Assembly: GCA_030762935.1 (NCBI GenBank)
Contig: CM060900.1
Span: 432,073,921-432,137,920 of the forward strand
Length of the DNA: 64,000 nucleotides
Source: Hymenopus coronatus
Lineage: Eukaryota; Arthropoda; Insecta; Mantodea; Hymenopodidae
Direction: 5' to 3'
The position numbers and the translations under genes are program-made. The notes beneath the pieces are model-generated. The model was given only the letters and a program-made list of their open reading frames with translations, ran no database searches and was not told the DNA's origin. Below are positions 35,641 through 45,597 of the stretch, piece by piece (within the stretch, counting starts at the first letter, position 1; each line of letters starts with the position of its first letter).

Positions 35641-36283
35641 AAACAATTAAACCAAGCTAATATTTAGTTTAAGGGACATTTTAGAACATCTGTGGAAGTA
35701 ACGCTATTTTGGAAAGAAAACCAATGTGCTACGCAGGGACCTTTGTTAGTAAGCTAAGTGTCTGTGATGATTTTAGTGCAATAATGCACTATGTCTAAGT
35801 GACAGGGAATAAACTATAACCAGGGAATTCATCATTGTCTGCTATAGTCACATGATCACTTTCAACTAACTCGTGACTCGGAACGTAACCAAAACGTTGG
35901 AAGCTGACCAGTGGAGAGAATCCAACATGACAATGCGCGCTACTGTATAACCCCAGACTCTGACAAACAGTCATGAGTTCGATTAGATTTCTGAGAGGAG
36001 ATCCTGCGGCACGATGTGTAAAAATCTTCCCGCGACTTGACTTAATGACAGCTAACTAGAAAAACTGTATAGTAAGGTAAATAGTGAATTGAAAGCTAGG
36101 AGCAAAAAGTGACAATTATACCTAGTAATAAACGTATGGATATTAAAGCAGGAAATAACAGTGTTTTTAATTACTCCATTTACATATCCCACCCAGAGTG
36201 AGTCGCTTCTATGCTCTGTCGGAAGTAGACCATATTTTAATGACTTGAGACTAATAGTCGAGAACCAATAGACAAACTATAAA
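35641..36283. other. Sequence of unknown origin inside the nested element
   Basis: Not matched to anything else in the window. It may be remaining retroelement or another insertion. Confidence 0.3.
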
Positions 36284-36780
36284 CAGGGTGTTTCAAAACG
36301 ACACCAATCGAAGATGTGAACCCTGTTGGACATTCCGTATGTGATACGTGAATATAATTTTCAGCTCTAAGTTCGGTACATAGAAAAACTGTCATAAAAT
36401 CATAATGGATTAGGCAATCGTACATAATCAAATGGCACATGCCTGGGCCACTCCAAGAGAGATGCCGGTTGGTAGAGAAGGTCCCAGTCGCGTGGTGTAG
36501 GCGTGGTTTGATAGATACCCGGCGCAGCACAGGTCACCTTAGTAATGGAAAACGTAGCATGTGGGTTTTGTTATGTGTTTCGTATAACACATTCTGAGGT
36601 TGTTTACGTGGCGTATGACAACCGTTGTTCCTTCGCTGTCTAAACCCAAATGTGTGCAATTTTTAAACATACAAAAATTTAAATAGAAGAGTTTGAATGT
36701 TGCGACATCAAGTTTCGGACAAGTCAAAGTGTAAGCTAATCGAAAGCTATTTTCGTTCGGTGTCGTTTTGAAACAGCCTG
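36284..36780 (+). mobile_element. Complete MITE, mariner-type ends
   Basis: The left TIR CAGGGTGTTTCAAAACGACA pairs with the reverse complement of the right end (CAGGCTGTTTCAAAACGACA), continuing CCAATCGAA versus CCGAACGAA. TA follows the right end (36781-36782), while the left flank reads AA, probably a mutated TA. Length 497 bp, no coding capacity. The copy at 505-926 is the same family. Confidence 0.85.
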
Positions 36781-36919
36781 TATATTATGACACTTTAATG
36801 ACGCAGCAAATATTAATACACCCACAACGACAAGAGTCGCTACAATATTCTATAGAGAATATGCTGGTAACACCTAATGCAACTGTTAGATAGGCACCAC
36901 TAATAGGTTTGGGGGAGTG

Positions 36920-37163
36920 GCAAGAAAGGGATATTTATAGTGCTTAACGTCCGCTTTTACTACCATGGCACCGCAGGCCATGACACTGACGACACATAAA
37001 ATGAAAATGGAGCACCGATTGAATGTGACAACGGGGGAAACCGGAGAACACGAAGAAAACCTGCACCACTTTGTCCACCACAAATCTCACATTAATCATG
37101 GGATTGAAGCCGGGCCGTATAGCTGAGAGGCGAGCGGTCTAACCACTCGGCCAAGGCGCGGCC
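36920..37163 (-). mobile_element. SINE family A, copy 5, with the 45-bp core as 3' part
   Basis: Minus strand: GGCCGCGCCTTGGCCGAGTG (head), GTTAGACCGCTCGCCTCTCA, CCCGGCTTCAATCCCATG (box B), GAGATTTGTGGTGGACAAAG, TTCTTCGTGTTCTCCGG. It then diverges to GCCTGCGGTGCCATGGTAG and GCGGACGTTAAGCACTATAA, the core found alone at 8138, 17828 and 63058. Confidence 0.85.
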
Positions 37164-37174
37164 AAGTAAGGTGT

Positions 37175-37335
37175 AGATATCTAATGAAAAGGGCACAGAA
37201 ATTTGTGTATAGAACCTTGAGCTTAGAATAAAGAAATTTGTTAAAACAGTGTTTAGCATATCAAGAAAAAGGCGTTAAAAATAATGGATGGGTAAATTGT
37301 AACAATTTAGAAAGTAATGGGTTATGGGAGACGTG
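37175..37335 (+). pseudogene. Nested non-LTR element, part 2
   Basis: Translation KRAQKFVYRTLSLE then LLKQCLAYQEKGVKNNGWV and NCNNLESNGLWET. This corresponds to the connecting region downstream of the RT thumb in LINEs of the type seen at 34390. It is bounded by SINEs on both sides. Confidence 0.55.
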
Positions 37336-37339
37336 GAAA

Positions 37340-37628
37340 TGTAAATGGCGTGTTATTTATGGACGCTCTTTGACTGCTGTGGTTCTCAGCGTCCCATTCT
37401 AAATTGGGTGTGAAAGACCGCTTAATTTTGCTCAGAGGCCTCTCATTCAGGCTTGAGGTTCTTTTACGTGCCTTAAATCTCCGACACGGGACAAACAGCT
37501 TCACATCCCTTCCGAAGGAAGCCATGCTAACGATTTTTACACCCGAAAAATTCCATCACCCTCCGCCGGGATTGAACCCGAGACCTTGGGTATATAACGT
37601 TAGCATGGTAACCATTACACCACGGAGG
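37340..37628 (-). mobile_element. SINE family B, full-length copy
   Basis: Minus strand: CCTCCGTGGTGTAATGGTTA (box A), CTCGGGTTCAATCCCGGCGG (box B), GTAAAAGAACCTCAAGCCTG, AGAATGGGACGCTGAGAACC and GAGCGTCCATAAATAACACG. The head resembles a tRNA-Glu/Asp gene. 3' tails of the same family carry (ATT)n at 60840-61250. Confidence 0.85.
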
Positions 37629-37634
37629 ACGACG

Positions 37635-37780
37635 GGCGATATTAGGCAGAAGAGAAAACAATGTGAATAATTTCTGGAAATTAGCAAGAAAGAGATTGGA
37701 TACAGAAATACAAAAAAGATTTAGTAAGGTAGCCGAAAAGAGTCTTCTATATACCTACCGAGAAAGGTTTACGGTAAAAA
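37635..37780 (+). pseudogene. Nested non-LTR element, part 3
   Basis: Translation KRENNVNNFWKLARKRLDT then EIQKRFSKVAEKSLLYTYRE, continuing the region begun at 37175. It is cut by family R copy 5. Confidence 0.5.
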
Positions 37781-37786
37781 GAAAAA

Positions 37787-38673
37787 TCTGATGTGTTGCA
37801 TTCACATGACTTTCTCCGCATTTCTGTAACAAATTATTGTTAATAAGCTTATTCTTCTATCTACTTCACGCTAATGGAGGTAAACATTAGCAGAAACGGT
37901 CGTATTACTTAGTTCCTTACCAAGTAGAAGGAAAATAAAGGAATACACTAGACTAAACTGACAGTCAAATGTTTTAAGATGTGTTTGCTATGAGATTGAA
38001 ATGCATTTCTTTACGCGACCAGGAGTTGACAAGTTCCCGTATGAGAAATGTTTAATTATTTTAAGACTAAAACCAATAATGAAGAATATCTCGAAAACGG
38101 CCAACTCCACGAAGAATATGTATATGATATAAATTAGTGTTTTAATGAGATCTAAATTTTTTGTGTGTAAGTTTTTGCCTATCTCTTACGGTTTACTATT
38201 TATGAAAAAAAAAAATGAAAAATCAACCATTATAAGAAGTCTTCAGGGGACATTACTAGAAAATTTAAGATATACATTTTATATGTCATGTTAATGTCTT
38301 AATTATAAGAGATTTTAATAAAGAATTCGTTAGAGCGGTATTTGAGAAAATCAAAACGTTCTAAAATGTTTCCATCTAAAGGGTAGATGGGGATGGGGAG
38401 ATTTTCTTGAAAATCTTCCTGTCGCATCCTTGAAAGATACTGAACATAAATACCAAGTTTGATATTTAACAGACTTTTCGTTTTTGGGCTATTCTGACCA
38501 CAGGTACGTACACAAATACACAGACACACCCAGACATTTATCTAAAAGTGTTTTTTTTTTATTCAGGGTGTTATAAAACATGTATTTCCGGTGAAATCTC
38601 GGTATATAATTTTGGGTGCAATACAAAACCTTCTCTATACACTATGTACATAGTACGTGTAGAGAAAGTAAAA
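37787..38673 (-). mobile_element. Family R repeat, copy 5 (complete)
   Basis: Reading the plus strand the element begins TCTGATGTGTTGCATTCACA then TGACTTTCTCCGC. It contains CGAAAACGGCCAACTCCACG, TCTCTTACGGTTTACTA, CCAAGTTTGATATTTAACAG and GGTGAAATCTCGGTATATAA. It ends in the palindrome TACACTATGTACATAGTACG followed by TGTAGAGAAAGTAAAA. It is inserted in the nested retroelement, so both edges can be placed within a few bases. Confidence 0.9.
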
Positions 38674-38679
38674 ACGTAT

Positions 38680-39122
38680 AGACATGACAACAAAGAGGAG
38701 CGAGAAAGCATTGCATGGTGAGGGCATGAGTATGGAGGCTAAAACGTCTAACGACGGATATAAAACCAGTGTCCTACATGTGGTGACAATGAACATCTTG
38801 AACACGTAATATTTAAATGAAAAGGAGCTAAAACATGGAGAAAAGTATACACGAATTAGGAGTGGTTTAGACTAGAGATAAACATGGTTACAACTCAAAT
38901 GTTCCATAAAGTCTAAGAATGTAGGACAATATTTTAATACAGTGAGAAACAAATGGATATGGACAGTAAATAAAATTAAGAAAAATTTGCAAATGAGACA
39001 GCACATTAGAATTAAAGAACACCTGTAAAGGAGTATTGTAAAATATGCGTATGACTGGCAAAGAGCCAGGGCTCAACTCCAGTCGTCTTGACGCCTTAAG
39101 TATAACAAATAAATAAAATGTA
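38680..39122 (+). pseudogene. Nested non-LTR element, part 4 and 3' end
   Basis: Contains a damaged C-terminal zinc knuckle, CPTCGDNEHLEHVIF (about 38770-38815), followed by a short tail. The segment GGCAAAGAGCCAGGGCTCAA is followed by TATAACAAATAAATAAAATG, a 3' terminus typical of LINEs of this type. This closes an element that began at or before 34390. Confidence 0.65.
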
Positions 39123-39559
39123 ACCATATCCAAGCCACCAGTCACAAAATAGTGCAATTTTTTCTCACTTTTGGGTTTCTCCTTATGGATATTCCTCTCT
39201 CAATGTATTAGTACTGGATACTCAGAACTTGGTTAGTTTGCAACATTTTAAGAGTCTCTTAATTATAACATTTGACACTGAATTCAGTGCCTTACTATTT
39301 GACTTATTGCCACTAAACTTAGCAATAATAGTCCTATGTCGTCCAATTCAACGATGGTAATGAGGTAATTTAATATTTATTTATGATTAATTGGTCATGT
39401 AGGCCTATGAACTACAACTTCAATAGCCAATTTCATAACGTTAAGTGTATACAGTAATAAGTTATAACAGTATTTAATATCTTTTTTAATTTATGCAGCT
39501 TAACTGGGAATTAGAATAAAAGAAAAGCAAAAACATTATATTTTTCGAATTTAGGACCC
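39123..39559. other. A+T-rich spacer
   Basis: Nothing recognised. Confidence 0.4.
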
Positions 39560-40395
39560 TTTTTCTAGGCAGGATATTTTCTGTATCCATTGTCTTTTTA
39601 ATTGGTAATTAAGTGTCCAAATATCGGGGTCATAAGCCATAATGAAGTTGTACCTTGGAGTTGTCCAATGTTGTTCCTTTCCTCTCATAAATTATAAATA
39701 AGTTTACTTCTGTGTATTTTAATGTCTACCATCAATGGAAAATGTACACTGTTCGTATTTAAACTTGATACCTTAAAATTACTTAAATGTGTTCCATAGT
39801 AATTGGCAGCAATACATAATCAATCACACTTTAACCTTATTACTAATTAACGAAATTGTATTCCGCATTCTCGTCTTCATCGTATTTCCGATTCAAAATA
39901 TCCAAGGCATTCAATTCACAAAATTCTATAAAATTTTCATACCCTGTATTTGTCTTTGCTCTGTCTAAACTTTTCTGGTTTCTCCAAAATTTCACTATTC
40001 ATCCAGCTATTTCCGCCATATACCTTTCCCCAATCCTAATATTCATATGATCTCAGTGTTTACAAATGTCTCCATTAATATTTCTAAATCTTGTTTTAAT
40101 TGGTTAAGGGGGTAAGGATTATGAAAACGCAAGGGAAGAAGAAGAGGGGGATTATAGACTATTGCTCTGCATATTATATTTTCGTCTAATTGTCCTTATT
40201 GTCATCCTCACAAAGATACCTGTAACTTCGAATACCCTCCTTTTTCTTGCTATCATTTCTCCTTTTATCTCAATGTACTCAAATCCCTTTAGATGCATAA
40301 ATCTGCTCCTCTTTTAGCCATGTTTCAGCCACCACAACGTAGTCAAATTCTGTTGGATCTAAGCTTCCGCGTGTGATTTATTTTTACCTCCCTCT
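39560..40395 (-). pseudogene. AP-endonuclease domain of a non-LTR ORF2
   Basis: Minus-strand translation gives EFDYVVVAETWLKEEQIYA (about 40295-40350), where Glu-Thr matches the catalytic E of the APE fold. It continues with IARKRRVFEVTGIFVRM, a degenerate GDFNARIGE motif read as NIRIGE near 40035, YENFIEFCELNALDILNRKY, DEDENAEYNFVN, IDYVLL near 39820 and VHFPLMVDIKIH (about 39720-39755). The order is that of the N-terminal endonuclease of LINE ORF2. Frames are broken. No RT follows on this strand, since the opposite-strand retroelement ends just downstream. Confidence 0.75.
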
Positions 40396-40398
40396 TTT

Positions 40399-41258
40399 TT
40401 ACCTTCTCTACACGTACCTACTATGAATACACTTAGTGTGTAAAGATGGTATTGTATTGTACCCAAAATTTAACTACCCAAATTTCACCGAAAATGCATA
40501 TTTTGGGCCCCCTGAATCCAAAAAATAAGCATTTTTTGAAAAAGGTCCGGTGTGCGTGCGCGTGTGTGTGTGTGTGACTGTGGACATCATAGCTCAAAGA
40601 CGAAAAGTCCGTTAAATACCAAACTTGGTATTGAAGTTCAGTACCTTCCAAGAAATTTTCCCACCCCAATTACTCTTTACATGGAAAAATTTTCGAAAAT
40701 TTGATTTTCTCAAAAATAGCTCTAACGATTTTCATTAACATATCATAGATATATTAAAGATATTTACCTGAAAAATTAAATGTATATCTTGTATTTTCTG
40801 GGAGTAGCTTCTGAACACTACTTTATTCTGGATGAATTTTACGGAATTTTGCATAACTGGCAAACCATAAGAGATAGATAAAAATTACTTAATAGAGATT
40901 GTCGAGCTCGTTGAAACACACAATTTATGTTATATACTTTTTTTTCGTGGAGTTATTGTGTTTGAGATATTGCATGCTATTGGTTTCAGCTTTCACATAT
41001 TTATAATCTTCTCATACGGGAATTTGTCAACTCCTATCCATACAGACAAAGGAACATTAATCACATACCAACCAGCTTTTGTCTATGACTTTAGGCTATT
41101 CTGTTGCCTTATTTCCCTTTTATTTTCATGGAAGCAAGTAGTAGAAACATTTCTGCTAATTTTGTCTGGAATAGCATGAAGTAAATAAAAGAATAAACTT
41201 TTTAACAATAATTTGTTGCAGAGATGTAGAGAGAGTCATGTGAATGGAACACATCAGA
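40399..41258 (+). mobile_element. Family R repeat, copy 6 (complete)
   Basis: Starts ACCTTCTCTACACGTACC, has the GT tract at about 40560-40575 (GTGTGTGTGTGTGTGACTGT), ATACCAAACTTGGTATTGAA, CTCAAAAATAGCTCTAACGA, GGCAAACCATAAGAGATAG, TTCGTGGAGTTATTGTG, and the right end GAGAGTCATGTGAATGGAAC then ACATCAG. Confidence 0.9.
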
Positions 41259-41778
41259 TTTTTTTGTTTGTTTTGTAATAGTCATGTATACAGAATCTGG
41301 CACATTTCCCAAGTGAAAGTAGATATTTAACCAGCTGATCAATAAATACCACCGGCGATTCATTATTATTCTCAGAGAATTGTAGCAGTGGGAGCTTACT
41401 AAGTACATTAGAAAATGCATGGTTACCGCCTCCAGAAATACATGAACTCCCTACATCACCTATAAGCAGACGACACGCGAGGGTTTCCATGATCAAACTT
41501 AAGTTGCCTGCATAACCCAAATTCTCCTGCCTAGCACTCGTTATATTGTCTTTCACACTGCGATTGTTTACATCATGTACACATATTCTGTTGGTCACTT
41601 TTTCAACTGGCGTGAGAAATTGCACCTTTTTGATTATCAGTTGACTTTACATCTAACTTTAACAGCTCGTGGTGAGCGTCAGCATGTTCCTTGTGTGACT
41701 TGGCAAATTTATGCTTCATTTCAGCACTTCTGTTATCCACATCCTTCTGAATTTGATGCGGTCTTTCACTCCACTCCT
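41259..41778 (-). pseudogene. Gag-like fragment between R copies 6 and 7
   Basis: Two overlapping minus-strand frames. The first (41603-41836) encodes a charged helical segment, ERPHQIQKDVDNRSAEMKHK, then EHADAHHELLKLDVK. The second (41254-41625) encodes SNVLSKLPLLQFSENNNESP then VVFIDQLVKYLLSLGKCARF, which resembles the start of a retrotransposon Gag capsid-like domain (the Leu-Pro-x-Leu-x-Phe...Pro-x-x-Phe pattern). A frameshift joins the two. The fragment fills the whole gap between two R copies in the same orientation, as at 25372-25888. Confidence 0.5.
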
Positions 41779-42331
41779 TTTTACTTTCTCTACGCGTACT
41801 ATGTAAATAGTGTATAGAGACGGTATTATTAAACACCCAAAAATTCGATACCGAGATTTCACCGGAAATACATGTTTGGGTCCTCCTGAATCAAAAAAAG
41901 CATTTTTGCGAAAAGGTCCGCGTGCGCGGGTGTGTGCGTGTGTGTATGTGTGTGTATGTGGACAGCATAGCTCAAAAGCGAAAAGTCCGTTAAAAGCCAA
42001 ATTTGGTATTTATGTCCAGTATCTTCCAAGGATGCGACACGAAGATTTTCAAGTAAATTCCGACACCCCCAACTACCACTTACATTGAAAATTTTTCAAA
42101 CATATTGACTTTCTCAAAAATGGCTCTAGCGATTTTGATTAAAATATCGTATATTAAAGATATTTACCTGGCAAATAAAATGTGTACCTTGAAATTTCTG
42201 GCAATTGCCTCTGAACACTACTTTATTCTGGATGAATTTTAGTAATTTTGCATAATTAGCAAACCGTACGAGATAGACAAAAACTTGCTTACAAGGAAAT
42301 GTAGAGCTCGTTAAAACACACAATGTATGTT
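41779..42331 (+). mobile_element. Family R repeat, copy 7, right part replaced
   Basis: Starts TTTACTTTCTCTACGCGTAC with the palindrome ACTATGTAAATAGTGTATAG, then ATTTCACCGGAAATACATG, GT-rich tract (about 41925-41962), AAAGCCAAATTTGGTATTTA and CTCAAAAATGGCTCTAGCG. It ends at GTTAAAACACACAATGTATG, where the (GGAT)n array begins. Confidence 0.9.
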
Positions 42332-42702
42332 GGGTGGATGGATGGATGGGTGGGTGGTTGGGTGGGTTGGTGGATGGGTGGATGGATAGATGGGTGGATG
42401 GCTGAATGGGTGGATGGGTGAATGGACGGATGGATGGTTAGGTGGGTTTATGGATGGATGGAAGGATGGATGGATGGGTGGATGGGTGGACGGACGGAGG
42501 GACGGACGGACGGATGGGTGGATGGACGGATGGATGGGTGGGTGGATGGACGGATGGACGGAGGGAAGGGCGGGCGGAGGGACGGACGGACGGACGGACG
42601 GATGGGTGGATGGGTGGATGGACGGATGGACGGAGGGAAGGACGGGCGGAGGGACGGACGGACGGACGGATGGGTGGATGGATGGATGGACGGATGGATG
42701 GA
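42331..42702. repeat. (TGGA)n / GGATGGACGG array, 370 bp
   Basis: Degenerate 4-bp units (TGGA, CGGA, GGGA, TGGG) with a higher-order period of about 60-70 bp visible as recurring GGACGGAGGGAAGG. All three plus frames and two minus frames are open for 100 or more codons, giving Trp-Met-Asp-Gly or Pro-Ser-Ile-His repeats. These are shadows. On the minus strand the array follows directly behind the 3' end of a non-LTR relic. Confidence 0.95.
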
Positions 42703-42774
42703 TTATTTGCCAGAACAATACTAAATTTGTGTAGCAACGTCAGCAAGTGTATAAATAACAAAACTAGTCACAAA

Positions 42775-43860
42775 AACATGGTGCTCATACAACTGTAAAA
42801 CTCGGAAATACTGTACAGTGGATTGGAGAGTATAATAGTCTTAACTTTTCTTTTGAATAATGATAAGAACAAGGTTTTGGCATTGGTGGAAAGGCTGTTA
42901 AATATGTTTAAAGATAGGGTTTCAAAAGAGTTTTGAACTTTGCTATATTTAACATTTTGCAATATAGATGTTTGCAGTATTTCTTGTGGAATGATTATGA
43001 ACAGGGGAACCCGATGTATATGAATTTAAATTCATCTTAACAAATAATAAACAATTCAGAACTAACAAAGATGTCATAGTCAATATACCCAATTTAAGAA
43101 ATAAAGGTTTGAGATGTGTCGGGGGGATACACCACTCATAAGCCTGATGGCATTCTTTAGAAGCACAAAAATATTTCTTGGCAGAAACATGGTTGTCCCA
43201 GAATAAAATAGCATATTTCCAGTGCTATTTATACATTCATAATATATGGTTTTCAAAGCATTCAAAGATAAGTATTTTTTTAAAATTCTTAATAAATACA
43301 GTCCTCTGCTTATTTTGTTAGCAACACTGGTGATATAAGTATGCCAAACTAGAAACGGTTGGATATTATCTGTCAAACTCGTAAAAGAATTAGCAACTGA
43401 ATCTGATTTACATAAATTAACATTAAAAGCTAAATCAACAGTATTTCTCTAATTAACAATAAGGCTATTATGTTTACACTAGTTTTGAATTATATTGGAT
43501 AACATTACAGTTTTAGAACCCATAAGAGTTATATCATTGAGAGATATATTGATTGCCAAATCATAAGCATAGAGGTAAGTCTTTGAAAAATTGCCTTGTA
43601 CATTTTATGGGAGATCATTGACATAAATGATAAAAAACAGGGGTCAAAGTATGGAGCCCTGTGGCACACCATGTTCCATCAATTTGATTTGTCGATATTT
43701 ATCATTTACATAAACAGACTGATACCTATTTAATAAATATGATCTAAGCAGTTTCAAACTGTCGTCATGAAAACCATAAAAGTTAAGTTTTTTAAGCAAA
43801 GTGTCGTGTGAAACAGAGTCGAAAGTACTTGTTGCCTATTTCTATAATTTAAATATCTTA
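42775..43860 (-). pseudogene. Non-LTR reverse transcriptase relic (Jockey/CR1-like)
   Basis: Minus-strand reading from about 43850: STFDSVSHDTLLKKLNFYGF, SYLLNRYQSVYVNDKYRQ, HGVPQGSILPLFFIIYVND-type box 4 with a stop inserted, then YAYDLAINI (the YADD box with Asp changed to Tyr). The thumb follows: GLYLLRILKKYLSLNALKTI then AIRLMSGVSPRHISNLYFL (43080-43376). The C-terminal end contains SPVHNHSTRNTANIYIAKC, a conserved motif of these elements, and a basic tail at 42768-42962. No RNase H is present, which separates it from the element at 23165. It is inactive through stops, frameshifts and the YADD change. Confidence 0.85.
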
Positions 43861-44348
43861 TTCTAATAAACGTTGAGAGTCTTGTATAGCCTTGTAGTTA
43901 CTTACTGGTCTGTTATAAACCTTTAGGTCCCCTAAACCGCAAGGCAATGCTGAAGAGCAGCCCAGACACATGTCTATTGACTTTTAGAATGTTGAGCGGC
44001 ATATTATTTCAAAGAAAATAGTGTTTCCGTTTGAGGTAACGTTAAAGAACCCATTTTAGGTCTCGGATAAGCTTGCTGATTTCAGGGAAAATGCCTTTGG
44101 TCCAAAGTGCTTGAATTATTTCCGTGTGCAGGCTTAATTATTCACTTCTTCTCTAGAATGCCAATTGAACAAATTAATTGTGAGCAGAATCTATTTAAAG
44201 TTGAAATATCTTATAAGCAGGGCTGGAATTCGAATGACATGTCATCATTTAATTTTTGCGTCATAGACATTGCTAACGTGTACATAAATCCTTGTCATGT
44301 GTCCCATATTATGAAAATGCACATATATTAGGTCTTTTCATTCATTCT
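43861..44348. other. Spacer, nothing recognised
   Basis: No gene or repeat signal that I can support. The missing right part of R copy 7 is not found here. Confidence 0.35.
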
Positions 44349-44480
44349 TTTACTTTCTCTACTCGCATTATGTAGGCACATGGTATATATAGAAGGCATT
44401 GTACTGCACCAAAAAATTTGATACCAACATTTCACCGGAAATAACATGTTTTGGGACCCCCCCCCCCGAATAAAAAAAAA
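44349..44480 (+). mobile_element. Family R repeat, copy 8a (left end only)
   Basis: TTTACTTTCTCTACTCGCAT, TATATAGAAGGCATTGTACT and ATTTCACCGGAAATAACATG, then a C9-10 run and an A-run where a second left end starts. Confidence 0.85.
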
Positions 44481-44483
44481 TAA

Positions 44484-45299
44484 TTTTACTTTATCTACAC
44501 GTACTATGTACATAGTATATAGAGAAGTTATTGTATTGCACCCAAAAATTTTATACCGAGATTGCACCAGAAATACATGTTTGGGACATCCAGAATCCAA
44601 AAAATAGAAAAAGGTCCGCGTGTGTGTCTGTGTGTGCCTGTGAGCAGCACAGCTCGAAAACGAAAAGGCGGTTAAGTAAAGAATTTGGTATTTAAGTTGA
44701 GCATCTTCCAACGACAGGACATGAAGATTTGCAAGAAAATCCCCTCACTACCAACTACACTTTATGTGGAACATTTTTTTGAAAATTTTAGTTTTCTTAA
44801 AAATGGCTGTAATGATTTTGATTAAAATTTCTCATATTTAGGATATTTACATAACAAATGACATGTAAGTATATCTTCAATTTTCTGGGAATAGGCTCTG
44901 AAGATCTTTCTTTTTTTTCTGAATTTTGCACACCTGGTAATCTGTAAGGGATAGACAAAAACTTACAATACAAAAACGTGGATCTCCTTAAAACACACAC
45001 TTCATGTTTTATTTATAATTTTTTTCTCGTGAAGTTGACCATTTTCGAGATATTCCTCGTTATTGGTTTCAGGTACTTATCCTTTTCGCATATCTACGGG
45101 AACTTGTCAACTTCTGGCCACGCAAAGAAACGAATTTCAACACAATCATATTTTGGAACCTAGTGTATCCCCTTATTTCCTTTCTTCTTATAAGGAACTA
45201 AATAATAAAACCGTTTCAGCTAATGTTTACCGCGATTAGCATGAATTAGCAACTATTTGTTATAGAGACGTAGAGAAAGTCATGTGAACGAAACACATA
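44484..45299 (+). mobile_element. Family R repeat, copy 8b
   Basis: Starts TTTACTTTATCTACACGTAC and the palindrome ACTATGTACATAGTATATAG. Carries a GT tract at about 44618-44640, CTTAAAAATGGCTGTAATGA, TTCTGGGAATAGGCTCTGAA, TGAAGTTGACCATTTTCGAG, and the right end TAGAGAAAGTCATGTGAACG. Two left ends in a row (8a, 8b) suggest a copy inserted at the end of another or an abortive tandem. Confidence 0.88.
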
Positions 45300-45597
45300 A
45301 TTTTTTATTTTGCATTCATTATTTTGTCATTTCCTTCGCCTTCATTTGGTCATAATTTTGCATTTATATTCAATATACAAACATTTGTATAATTTGTTAT
45401 ATTTTGCATAGGTAAGGAGGGATAACTTTTACTGCAAAATCTTAATAAATTTCAGTAGTAAGTATTCAGCATAGAAACCAGAGTAGCTTGATATATACTT
45501 TACTCGCATTCTTGGGGTAGAAAATTAAATTCTATATAATGCTCAGTCTGGAAAGGGTTGCTTGCGGGTGGATGGTAGCTATTGTCAGGGGGTAAAA
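45300..45597. other. A+T-rich spacer
   Basis: CATTCATT occurs before copy 8a and again just after copy 8b (about 45314-45322), possibly chance. Nothing else recognised. Confidence 0.3.

Noticed and set aside
41716..42000. Minus-strand frame (94 codons) that recurs in several R copies with FNGLF and FELCCP stretches
   Set aside because: The similarity follows nucleotide identity of family R, the frame is broken in other copies, and it runs through the GT tract. No sign of selection on protein.
42311..42798. Five open frames of 100-135 codons
   Set aside because: They are reading-frame shadows of a (GGAT)n array.
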